DNA from: Pandoraea communis
Lineage (GTDB): Bacteria; Pseudomonadota; Gammaproteobacteria; Burkholderiales; Burkholderiaceae
Assembly (NCBI RefSeq): GCF_902459745.1
Contig: NZ_CABPSJ010000001.1
Span: 1,054,001-1,118,000, forward strand
Direction of reading: 5' to 3'
Length of the DNA: 64,000 nucleotides
Shown here: piece by piece, positions 15,483 through 24,691 of the stretch
How positions within the stretch are numbered: position 1 is the stretch's first letter
How the letters are laid out: the number at the start of each line of letters is the position of its first letter
The notes under the pieces: generated by a model
What the model was told of the DNA's origin: nothing
The model's database searches: none
The model's input: the letters and a program-made list of their open reading frames with translations, nothing else
Made by a program: the position numbers and the translations under genes

Positions 15483-18400
15483 TCATTTTCTCTTATAACT
15501 AAATTCAATAATATTCACTTTCGCTTCTACGCCTAACCCGACCGTTGGCGAGAGCGCTACTCCGCCCTTGGCCTGCCAGTACTGCCCAGTTATGGGCTTT
15601 CCTTGGACATTGGAGAAGAACCCGGCTCCTGCGCCAACCTGCCCAGCAACGGGACCAAATACCGCACTCCCGGATAACGATGAGCCTATCCGATAGTCAC
15701 CGGCGTTCGCGCTGGTCCCATAGCTGATAAAATCAGCATTCGCCCCTTGGCCTGCCCCGCTCAACCAGCCATGTGCGCCGAGGCCGACGCCGAAACCGAG
15801 CTTCACCTCAGTCGGGGAAAGGCCTGTGAAGCCGATTTCGAACTCACCGCCGATCCCATAGTAAACGCCGACACTTGCAGCCCAAGATGGCGATTGAACG
15901 TTGGGCACATGGCTAGTATTCAGTGCGCGCTGTTCCGGCGTAAGTGTACCGTTGGCGTTGCCGTTGAGATTCGTATCTCTGCGCTCAAGGTCCGTCGCCG
16001 TAAATAGGCGCCCACTGTTTATCGAGATGAATTCTGCGGCAACGCGGTCAGCCCCGGGCGCCTTAGCGGCTGCAGCATCAACCATCCGGTACCCTCCTGC
16101 AAGCAAGAGATTCTCCGCGTCCACCGTGGAAATCGCATCGCCAGTTTTCTTCTTGTAGAAGTCCGCGAACGCCTTAGCGCTGTCTTTCGCCCACTTCCGC
16201 TCATCCGGAGACAGTTGCCGGTTATACCGATCAACATTAAACCCAGTGAAAGCCCCTGACGCTCCACCTGCAGCCGCGCCTACCGCCGTACCGACCCCCG
16301 TCGCCACAATCTGCGCCAATGCCTGATCGATATCTGCGTTGCCCGTCGGATGGGCATCCTGAATCTTGTTGCTCAGATCATTCAACACGCCGCCGAGCTT
16401 TGACGTTAGCCCCGCACCCATCGCACCACCCAAGGCATTACCTCCGCCCAACCCCGCAACAATCGCGCCTCCGGCCGCGTGCATCGCCGCGCGGTAATCC
16501 CCGCCCTCCGACCAGTCCTTTGCCTCTTGCAAGTACTGCGCCTTCAACGTGGGGTCTTCGGTGTTTTTCGCCTTCTCCTTAGCTTCCTCTTCCTTCCTAT
16601 TCGCATACGACCCGATATCCCGAGCCACCGCCTCCCCAGCAGCGGTCGCCGCCGCCATCAACCTTGACTGGTCGTTGAGCAGATTCTGCAGATCCGGCGT
16701 GCGACTGACTGTGTCATTCAGGTTTGTCGTGTCGCGGTTCAGGCTTGCCAGATCTTGCGTCTGGCTCGCGCCGTTCGTCAGCGTGATGGTTCCCTCACTC
16801 ACGCCACTACGCGTCGTGCCCCGCTCGCTGCCGCTCTCCGACTGCGGCAGCATTGGCGAGATGCCACCGGTGTTCTTGCCCGACGTCGGCCCCGTCGTGC
16901 GCTCGTTCGCTCCACCGTTGCCCATCGTGAACCCACCGCCAACGCCAAAGCTGTTCGCGCTGTAGTCCGAGTGGTTCTCGATATCGGAGAACGTCAGCGT
17001 ACCCGTCGTCAGTTGATTCTTCGACGCGTCTGCCGTGCTGGCTATATACGCACCCTTCAGATCGGTATTGCCAGTTACGTTGACGTCAAAGCCGCCGCTC
17101 CCCGCCTGAATCCCCGACTGCTCGACGACACCCGCGTAGTTCCCGCTGGCGTTGCCGCGCGAGTAACTGAAGCTCCCTGATGCCCCGCCCATGCTGAGGC
17201 TCAGCCCGCCACCCATGCTCTCCTGATGCGCTGAACTCTCGCTCGTGTCCTGCACGCTGGCAATGTTCAGATTACCTCCCACGCGTGCTATCACCTTATC
17301 GGCGTTCACATTCCCGCCAACGATGTTCGTGTCGCCACCGCTCACAATTACGGCGGTGTTGCTCGCATTAATGTGGGAGTTGTTCTGGAATGTCGAATCC
17401 GAGTTCGCGTCGCCGCTGGACTTCGAGAGCGATGCCGATACTCCCCAGCCGCTCGTGCCGTACGACACGCCGAAGCTGCCGCTCTTCGATTCGTTCTCGC
17501 TGCGTGTCGACTCCGTGTCCTGGCTGCTGAGCACGTTGACCTGATTGTTCGCTTGCAGCAGAACGTCCTTTGCATCGATGTTCGAGCCGATGATGTTGAC
17601 GTTGCCTTTCCCCGACGCCGCATCTCCAGTCGCTATGAACGCCGCAGCACCGCCCGCCTTGATGTTGCTCGACACGTTCTTCGTGCTGTCGACGGATGAC
17701 GTCGAGCGGCTACTCGACGAGCCCCAGCTCAGCTCGATTTTCGCTTCAGGCGTTTTGCCGGCTGCGAGCGCACCGAGCGCACCATTGGCCTCTCCCAGTG
17801 CCCCCACAGCGCCGCTCGCGGCAGCATATCCGCGCAAAGCGGACACCCGTGCGTCGCCGCCGGAATTTGCCGCTGCACTTACCTGATTGGTGACGTTTTG
17901 AATCGCATCGATGACAGGCGATTTCACCGCCAGCGTGAAGCCCGAGCTCTTGAACTCATGCGTCTCGTCGTGATGCTCGCGCTCCACTGCCGATTCGATC
18001 GTGACGTTTTGGCCAATGCCGGTGATGTCCTTGCCCGCCATGATGTCGCTTCCGCGAACCAGCAGGTCGTTGCCCGCCACCATGCTGACGTTGCCATTCA
18101 AGCTGCCGACCAGGCTCCCTGTCTGCGTCACACTGCTGTCGTTGGTCCAATCGCGTTGCTCGTTCTTTCCGTACGAAATCCCCACGCCGCCCGAAGACCC
18201 AAGGCCCGAACTCTTCTTCTCATAGAAGGAACTGCTCTCGCTCACGTTCTCCGCCGTCTCGATACGAAGGTCGCGCCCTGCTTGCAAAGCGACGTCGTTG
18301 GTTCCGACCACCGTCGATCCGCTAACGATGAGATCCCTGCCAGCCGCGATACCCACCGAATCACCCGACACCGTCGAGCCCACCGCATTCGTCTGATGCG

Positions 18401-21400
18401 AGCGCGCCTCCGACGTCTCCTCCGTCTTGGAGAGAAACCCGGAACTACTGTCGTGTTGCCATTTGCTGCTGTTGTGTGTCTCCGACACCGAGCCGATCTT
18501 GACATCCCCCGTGGCAGCCAGCGCCACAGTGCCGGTCCCTTGTGACGACACCGACGAGCCAAGCACCGTCAGATTCCCTGACCCGGACGATGCTGCAACC
18601 GGACTGATCTGATAGGCGCCTAGTACGCCGTTGACGGCCCCCGTCTGGCCCGCACCGATCAATACGTTGTTGCCCGCACTCACGGAGGCACCATTCACCG
18701 CCTCATCGAACGACGACTTCGTGAACTGCAATGACCCGCCAAACGACCGCTCGTCGTGCGAATGCGAGTCCTTCACCGCCGTGATCGTCACATCATTGCC
18801 CGCGAGGACGGACGCGCTCCCTCCCGCAGCAATCGTCGCTCCGCTCAATGTCGTGTCGCGGCCGGAAACCGTCGCCAGGTTTCCACCGGCGGAGATCGCG
18901 CTGCCAACATGCTGGGTAACGACATCGCTCCCACCGTTCTGGCCATCGCTTGTGCCCACGGTTTGCGATTGTCCGACTTTCACCGTATTCAGATTGATGT
19001 CGCGCCCAGCGGCAACGATCACCGACCCGTCGCTGGCGATAGCCCCCGCGTTGAGCGTAACGTCGCGCCCAGCGACCACCGCTGCACTGTTCGTTCCCGA
19101 AATAATCCCGACCGCCCCCACGCCAGTGGCCGACGCCGACGATGAGAAGCCACCGTTGTTGGTGCCCGCCACCTGCGTCAACGTCGTCGACTCATTGATG
19201 ACGTCTCGTCCGGCCTGCACCACAACGTCCTTCCCGCCAATGCGCCCGCCCATGTTGCGGATATCGCCAATCGCGGAAAGTGCCGTCGCGCCGCCACTTC
19301 CAATGACGCCGAGGTTCACGATGGCGTCGCCCAGAATCGTGGTCGCCGTATCGCTGACGATCTGGCCGCTGTTGGTCACACCGTCCGTCGCGGCGAGCTT
19401 CACGCTGCCGCCGGACACAATGGCCCCCGAGTTCGTCAGGTCGATGGTATTGGCCTGCGCGAGATAGACCTGCGGGACGAGCACGGACTGAACGGAGCCA
19501 TCCGGCAATGTCACGTCTTGCGAGACCAGCCAGACCATGTCCGACGTCAGTTGCTTCATCTGGGCTTCAGACAACCCCACACCCACCGTCATCCCGAACT
19601 GCTTTGCGTAGGTCACGCCGTTGTTCAGCAGCGCTGTGTACTCGTCGAGATAGTTGGTGTAACTCCCAAGCAGCGTCTTGCCCGTAAGCGCCGTGATCTG
19701 GTCGCGAACCAGTTGCGTTTCGTAGAATGCGTCGCCGATACGCTTTTGCGTCGTCTGCGGATCGAGCCCCAACTGACCGAGCATGTAGTCGCTTGAGATG
19801 AATTTTCCGTAATTGGTAAAACGCGGATCGGTCGCGACCAGATATGTTTGTCCCGGCGCCGTTTTCAACTGAAACAGTCCATTGCGAGGCAACGTCAGGC
19901 CGGGAATCGCCTGCGCAGAGGAGCCGAGTGTCTGACGGTTCGCAACCGCCCCGGACATATTGCCGAGCTGCGTCCCCGACGCGTTACCGCCGGTCACACC
20001 CGCGCTGCCGACGGTATTGCCGGAAGGATCGACGCTCGACACCGTGATATTGCGCCCACTCGATTGAACCGATTGGTTGCCGGAAGCAATCGCCGGCAGC
20101 GACGCCAGCGTCACAGGCGGCAGCGGTGTGACCGGATAAGCCACGACCAGTTGTTCGCTGTCGCCGCCCGACTTCTGGTGCCAGTAGAAGGTCGATGTCT
20201 GCGTCTGTGTGACCGTCTCCTGCAAGAGGATGCCCACGTCGTTGATCGTGCCGCCCTGGGCCCGGCGAATGAGATCCCGGCCAGCCGTCATCGTCGACGA
20301 CTGGTTGTTGACGGCGCCGCCGTCGGCATTGATCCGGATCGAACCTTGCGCCTGCAACTTGGCTTCTGGGGATGCACTCACAAGCTCGTCCCGCGTGCGG
20401 GTGGTAGTCACGTAGCGCGCGATCTCGTTGTAGTCGCGCTGATCGATGCCAAGATCGCCACGCGAGATCGCTTGATCGGGGCGGATCATCGTATTCGGAT
20501 CCCAGTCCGGCCAGAACGTGATGCGATACGTCGAACCGTTGTCGACGATATTGTTGTAGTACTGCGTGGGATTCTTGCCCACCTCCCGCGTCTTCGTGGT
20601 CGACTGACACTGACCGTGGTCGTCGCACGGCCCCTGACCGTAGGTCGTGGGATCCTGGTATGACTCTTCGAGTGGCTTCGTCAGGCTGAACGTCTGAGCC
20701 GACATGTTCAGGTTCGTCACCTCAGACTTCGGCACATCGACCGTGATTGGCACCGCAAGGCGTTCCAGCAGCATCGACGAAATGGGCGCTGCACCCGCCC
20801 CCCAGTTCCACTCCTTGAAAGTCAGGCTGGTGTGTGCCTGTGTTTCCGTTCCGCCGACCAGCCCTGCTGTGTACAGGCCGTAGCCCTTCGCACTGGATTC
20901 CGGCGTGCCCGGCCGCGTCACAATGCTCGTGCGCGAGTTGTTCACCGCTCGTGCCGCGATGTCGAGATTACCGTCCGCGATGATGCTAGCCGAGCGGTTG
21001 TTCAGTACGGCAATCTGATTGGCGAGCAGACCTGCGCCATCACGGGTTCCGTCCCGCGCGATCTCGATATCGCCAATGCTGTACATCAACGCGCCATCGT
21101 AGTTCGACACGGCGTTCGTCGCGTACAGCGCAAGCCGCCGCGCACCGCCCATGACGGCCACCTCACCGTTGTTCTCGATATCGGTGGCGTTGACCTGTAC
21201 GTCGTTGCCCAGCACGGCGTTCGTGTTGACGAAACTGCCGGCCTGAATCCGAACCGTGTCGCCGCCAACGCTACCGGCGTTGGAGAACAACCCGTCGGCG
21301 CTCAGGCGCGTTGTCGCGGCGTTGAAGCCTCCGCCCGCCGCATTGACGATCTCTGCGGCGTGAATATCCAGCGTTCCAGGGGCGTTGAATGCGCCGGTAT

Positions 21401-24359
21401 TCGTCAAACGGCCCGTGGAAGTCAGCTTGAGCACGCCGTCGGCCCGCAGACGGTTGACGGACGAGTTGACGTAGTCGCCAATCGCCGCCAGCGTCAGATT
21501 GCGTCCCGCCGTCATCTGGCCTGCGCCATTCATGACACCGCCCACGCCGACATCCCGATTCGAACGGATCACGCCGCCCGCATTGTCCAATGACGCGACC
21601 TGAAGGGCGACATCGCCCGCACTCTCCAGGGTGCCGCCCGCATTGACGACGCTTGCGCTTGTCTTCGTCGCTGCCAGCGACGTGCCGCCAAACACACGTC
21701 CACCCGTGTTGTCGATTGTGCCGCTGACGCCGAGTGTGACCTCGCCGCCGCCGATGATTTTCCCGCCGGACACGTTGCTCAGCGACGCCGCCGCTACCGC
21801 GAGTTTTCCGTTGCCACCGAGCGTCCCGCCCGCGTTGCCGATGTCGTGCGCTGCGGTGAGTGCCGTATCACCATCGCCAGCGTTCGTGATCTGGCCCGAC
21901 GCGTTGGCGATGCTGCCAGCCGTGACCGTCAGCGTATCGTGCGCGCCATTGGCACTGATGCGCCCGCCAATGTTCGTGAGCGCACCCTTGGCGTCTACAC
22001 TCACATTGCCTGCCGCTTGCAGAGAGCCTGCGGCGTTGTCGACATCGCCCTCTGCCGAGACCATGAGGCCCTTGGTGCCATAGATCTTTCCGCCATCGCG
22101 ATTGCGGAGGTATGACGCCGACGAGAGCGTCACTGTGCCGCCCGCGCTCAACTCGCCGGCCGTGTTGTCGATACGCGCTGCCGTCATGGTCAGCGCGCCG
22201 AGACTGCCAAGAATGCCCGATGCGTTCGTGAACCCGCCCCGTGCAAGGACGTTCAGCACGCCGCTGCCGAGATGGCTCACCTTGCCGCTATCGTTCACCA
22301 AATCGCCGACATCGAGCGTCAGACTGCTGGCGTTCGATGCCACGTTCCCGCCGGCATTGTCGAAGATGCCACCAACCTTGATGGTCTGCACCGCCTGGCC
22401 GTACTGCTTGATCTGCCCGGCACCGTTCGAAACGTTACCCGTGACCGTAAGCGACAACGTATCGGCATCGATCAAGCCGTTCCGATTGTCCAGACTGCCG
22501 GATTGGAGCCTGGACGTCGTCGCGGAAACTACGCCCTGCCAGTTAATCAGCGCTCCGCTCAGAGTCGCGTCGATATGCTCGCCGGAGACGGTCCCGCCAG
22601 TGTTATCCAACTGGCGGCCGGTAACGTTCAACGCCTTGCCCGCTACGATCTGCGCCGCGTTGACCAGCGAATCGGCGTGAACCTTGAGATCGCCGTTGCC
22701 GCCGATCACACCGCCAGTCTTGCCGTTTGCGGTCGTCCCGCCGGCGTTTCGAAGTTCGCCGTCGACGTCGATGGTCGCATCGTCACCTGAAAGCGAAACG
22801 ACCCGCCCTGCCGAGTTGTCCAGCGAAGCGCCCTTGATCTTCAGCACCGCGCCGGATTGCAGCAACCCGCGCCGGTTGTCGATGTCCGTGCCGCTGACAT
22901 CGAGACGGGTCGTAGCGACCGATTGCGCGTCGCGGTTGTCGATCCGTCCCAACGCCGCCAGCGTGATGGTGTCGGCACCCAGATTGCCGCTCGCATTCAG
23001 CAGATGCTGCGCGGAGCTGATCCTCAGCGCATTAGCCGCCGAGACGATGGCGCGTTGAACGTCGATATCCCCCGCTTGCGACGTGAGTGTGAGGCCGCCG
23101 CTGGCGTCGGTCCGGCTACCCGACAGATCCAGCGCGCTGCCTGTGATGCTCAGATCGCCTCGCGCGACATTGCGTCCCGTCGCCGTCACCTTGCCGGAAG
23201 CCGCGACGCTTAGATTGCCGGTGAGCGTCGCCTGGCCGTTGGCATCGATACCCGCACCTAACGTCCCATCCGACACCACGCTCACGGCCTGCACCCCAAC
23301 GTTGCCCGCAGCACTCAACAAACCACGGTTTTCGAGCGCTCCGCCGGTGCGCACGTCAGCGCTTCCGCCCGCATACACGTTGCCCGGGTTGTCGATCCCG
23401 TCGCGCGCGTTGATCGCGAGATTCCCGCTGGCCTCGGTCTTCCCGGAATTGACGAGCTTGCCCTGTGTCGTCAGCGTCAAATCGCCGGCCTGCGCGGCAA
23501 CCACCCCCTTGTTGGAAACGCCAACGCCGTTTTCCGTACCGACCAGGAAGATGCGCTGCGCGTACATGCCGCCGAGTTGGCCGACATCGATGGAAACATC
23601 CGGAGTTGCGCCGTCGCCCGCGATCTTCTGGACGGTCAGACTGTCGTGATCGACGCGATTCGCGCCCGTCACCACATTGAGCTGTTTCGCGTGCAATGCG
23701 GCGTTGACCTGCACCGCACGCGCGATGAGATCGACCTGATCGACATTGGCGGCGTTCAGCCCGTCGCCTTGAATCGTCAGACGGCCACCATTGACCTGAT
23801 ACCCCATCAGACTGCCGTCCGCCCCCATGATGGGAATGCCGGTCGTCAACACCGCGCGCGTCGTGTTGATGAATCCGCCGCCGTCAACCATGATGCCCGC
23901 GCTATTCGCAACCACGACCTGCGCCGCCTTACCTGCGACTTCGAGATACCCCCGCAGTTGGCTGGGCGAATTGCTATTGACCTGATTGAGAATGACTCGC
24001 GCCGCCTGATCGCGTGCGAGGTTCGGATTCCCGTTGACGTAACCGGCCTGTTGCGTATTCACGACGGTCGGTGAATTGTTCAGGATCACACCCTGACGCG
24101 GCACGTCGAATTGCGAATAGACGTTCTTGGACACACCTGCGGCCGTGGGCGCCGTGATATTGACCTGCTGCAATCCGTTGGCGGTTTGCACGACATTGGG
24201 GCCCTGACCTCCCGGCGCCGCCACCACCTGCGCGCGCACCGAAACAGGCGCAATGATCTGCGCGAGCACCAATGCACGAACGATGCCCCGCTGCAGCCCC
24301 ACTTCCAAAGCACTTCCCCGAAGCGCGCCCCGAGCGCGCAGATTGACGTGTTTTTTCAT
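15483..24359 (-). CDS. cdiA: CdiA/FhaB-type filamentous hemagglutinin toxin
   Basis: 2958-residue exoprotein of a two-partner secretion system, carrying a C-terminal toxin delivered to neighbouring cells on contact. In order: an extended signal peptide (about 1-43), the TPS secretion domain (about 44-330, with the NPNL motif at 111-114), long hemagglutinin/beta-helical repeat arrays, a conserved pretoxin part ending FNVDRYNRQL (about 2716), and a unique 242-residue CT. The CT is unusual: its last 130 residues are Gly-rich alternating segments (GIGGEFEIGF, GVGLGAHGWLSG, QVGAGAGFFS) rather than a nuclease-like fold. A membrane immunity gene follows 6 bp downstream. The transporter CdiB is divergent upstream. 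The pretoxin block is duplicated in the orphan copy at 12.5-14.8 kb, a route for toxin swapping. Burkholderia-type (B-A-I) systems put small extra genes between cdiA and cdiI. None is seen here. Confidence 0.9.
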   Translation of the reverse strand: MKKHVNLRARGALRGSALEVGLQRGIVRALVLAQIIAPVSVRAQVVAAPGGQGPNVVQTANGLQQVNITAPTAAGVSKNVYSQFDVPRQGVILNNSPTVVNTQQAGYVNGNPNLARDQAARVILNQVNSNSPSQLRGYLEVAGKAAQVVVANSAGIMVDGGGFINTTRAVLTTGIPIMGADGSLMGYQVNGGRLTIQGDGLNAANVDQVDLIARAVQVNAALHAKQLNVVTGANRVDHDSLTVQKIAGDGATPDVSIDVGQLGGMYAQRIFLVGTENGVGVSNKGVVAAQAGDLTLTTQGKLVNSGKTEASGNLAINARDGIDNPGNVYAGGSADVRTGGALENRGLLSAAGNVGVQAVSVVSDGTLGAGIDANGQATLTGNLSVAASGKVTATGRNVARGDLSITGSALDLSGSRTDASGGLTLTSQAGDIDVQRAIVSAANALRISSAQHLLNASGNLGADTITLAALGRIDNRDAQSVATTRLDVSGTDIDNRRGLLQSGAVLKIKGASLDNSAGRVVSLSGDDATIDVDGELRNAGGTTANGKTGGVIGGNGDLKVHADSLVNAAQIVAGKALNVTGRQLDNTGGTVSGEHIDATLSGALINWQGVVSATTSRLQSGSLDNRNGLIDADTLSLTVTGNVSNGAGQIKQYGQAVQTIKVGGIFDNAGGNVASNASSLTLDVGDLVNDSGKVSHLGSGVLNVLARGGFTNASGILGSLGALTMTAARIDNTAGELSAGGTVTLSSASYLRNRDGGKIYGTKGLMVSAEGDVDNAAGSLQAAGNVSVDAKGALTNIGGRISANGAHDTLTVTAGSIANASGQITNAGDGDTALTAAHDIGNAGGTLGGNGKLAVAAASLSNVSGGKIIGGGEVTLGVSGTIDNTGGRVFGGTSLAATKTSASVVNAGGTLESAGDVALQVASLDNAGGVIRSNRDVGVGGVMNGAGQMTAGRNLTLAAIGDYVNSSVNRLRADGVLKLTSTGRLTNTGAFNAPGTLDIHAAEIVNAAGGGFNAATTRLSADGLFSNAGSVGGDTVRIQAGSFVNTNAVLGNDVQVNATDIENNGEVAVMGGARRLALYATNAVSNYDGALMYSIGDIEIARDGTRDGAGLLANQIAVLNNRSASIIADGNLDIAARAVNNSRTSIVTRPGTPESSAKGYGLYTAGLVGGTETQAHTSLTFKEWNWGAGAAPISSMLLERLAVPITVDVPKSEVTNLNMSAQTFSLTKPLEESYQDPTTYGQGPCDDHGQCQSTTKTREVGKNPTQYYNNIVDNGSTYRITFWPDWDPNTMIRPDQAISRGDLGIDQRDYNEIARYVTTTRTRDELVSASPEAKLQAQGSIRINADGGAVNNQSSTMTAGRDLIRRAQGGTINDVGILLQETVTQTQTSTFYWHQKSGGDSEQLVVAYPVTPLPPVTLASLPAIASGNQSVQSSGRNITVSSVDPSGNTVGSAGVTGGNASGTQLGNMSGAVANRQTLGSSAQAIPGLTLPRNGLFQLKTAPGQTYLVATDPRFTNYGKFISSDYMLGQLGLDPQTTQKRIGDAFYETQLVRDQITALTGKTLLGSYTNYLDEYTALLNNGVTYAKQFGMTVGVGLSEAQMKQLTSDMVWLVSQDVTLPDGSVQSVLVPQVYLAQANTIDLTNSGAIVSGGSVKLAATDGVTNSGQIVSDTATTILGDAIVNLGVIGSGGATALSAIGDIRNMGGRIGGKDVVVQAGRDVINESTTLTQVAGTNNGGFSSSASATGVGAVGIISGTNSAAVVAGRDVTLNAGAIASDGSVIVAAGRDINLNTVKVGQSQTVGTSDGQNGGSDVVTQHVGSAISAGGNLATVSGRDTTLSGATIAAGGSASVLAGNDVTITAVKDSHSHDERSFGGSLQFTKSSFDEAVNGASVSAGNNVLIGAGQTGAVNGVLGAYQISPVAASSGSGNLTVLGSSVSSQGTGTVALAATGDVKIGSVSETHNSSKWQHDSSSGFLSKTEETSEARSHQTNAVGSTVSGDSVGIAAGRDLIVSGSTVVGTNDVALQAGRDLRIETAENVSESSSFYEKKSSGLGSSGGVGISYGKNEQRDWTNDSSVTQTGSLVGSLNGNVSMVAGNDLLVRGSDIMAGKDITGIGQNVTIESAVEREHHDETHEFKSSGFTLAVKSPVIDAIQNVTNQVSAAANSGGDARVSALRGYAAASGAVGALGEANGALGALAAGKTPEAKIELSWGSSSSRSTSSVDSTKNVSSNIKAGGAAAFIATGDAASGKGNVNIIGSNIDAKDVLLQANNQVNVLSSQDTESTRSENESKSGSFGVSYGTSGWGVSASLSKSSGDANSDSTFQNNSHINASNTAVIVSGGDTNIVGGNVNADKVIARVGGNLNIASVQDTSESSAHQESMGGGLSLSMGGASGSFSYSRGNASGNYAGVVEQSGIQAGSGGFDVNVTGNTDLKGAYIASTADASKNQLTTGTLTFSDIENHSDYSANSFGVGGGFTMGNGGANERTTGPTSGKNTGGISPMLPQSESGSERGTTRSGVSEGTITLTNGASQTQDLASLNRDTTNLNDTVSRTPDLQNLLNDQSRLMAAATAAGEAVARDIGSYANRKEEEAKEKAKNTEDPTLKAQYLQEAKDWSEGGDYRAAMHAAGGAIVAGLGGGNALGGAMGAGLTSKLGGVLNDLSNKIQDAHPTGNADIDQALAQIVATGVGTAVGAAAGGASGAFTGFNVDRYNRQLSPDERKWAKDSAKAFADFYKKKTGDAISTVDAENLLLAGGYRMVDAAAAKAPGADRVAAEFISINSGRLFTATDLERRDTNLNGNANGTLTPEQRALNTSHVPNVQSPSWAASVGVYYGIGGEFEIGFTGLSPTEVKLGFGVGLGAHGWLSGAGQGANADFISYGTSANAGDYRIGSSLSGSAVFGPVAGQVGAGAGFFSNVQGKPITGQYWQAKGGVALSPTVGLGVEAKVNIIEFSYKRK

Positions 24360-24691
24360 CTGATCTTTGTATGACTATTTTTATGAGGGTCTTCGCCCAA
24401 TCTTTTACTTCTATCGATACAAACTTCGCATACCGAATAGTACTAAGAATTTCAGTATTCGTTCGCATTGCGAATCTATCTTCCTAAGATTGTTCAATAC
24501 CGGTAATATCCGGAAAAAAGTAAACAATCCGAATCAACATCGCCGGGGATCATGATGGATTTCGACGCCTGATTTAAGGTCGTCCAGCACAGGACGCGCA
24601 CATCCCGCCATTGACATCGCGCATCGGCCCGAGCTTTCGCGCCGGGAGAGCGTTCGTCTTGTCTCCGCGAGCCCCTTTCAATCGTTGCCTA
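24360..24691. promoter_or_regulatory. Divergent cdiA/cdiB intergenic region
   Basis: About 330 bp, AT-rich (far below the flanking GC), separating the divergent cdiA and cdiB genes. It must hold both promoters. No perfect consensus was found. ACCGGT-containing short palindromic sequence occurs at about 24500. A plus-strand frame starting with TTG at 24611 is continuous with cdiB but has no ribosome-binding site. Confidence 0.4.

Noticed and set aside
17700-24300. CRISPR-like or tandem-repeat array within cdiA
   Set aside because: The repetition is at protein level (hemagglutinin/beta-helix repeats) with variable spacing and no identical DNA units.
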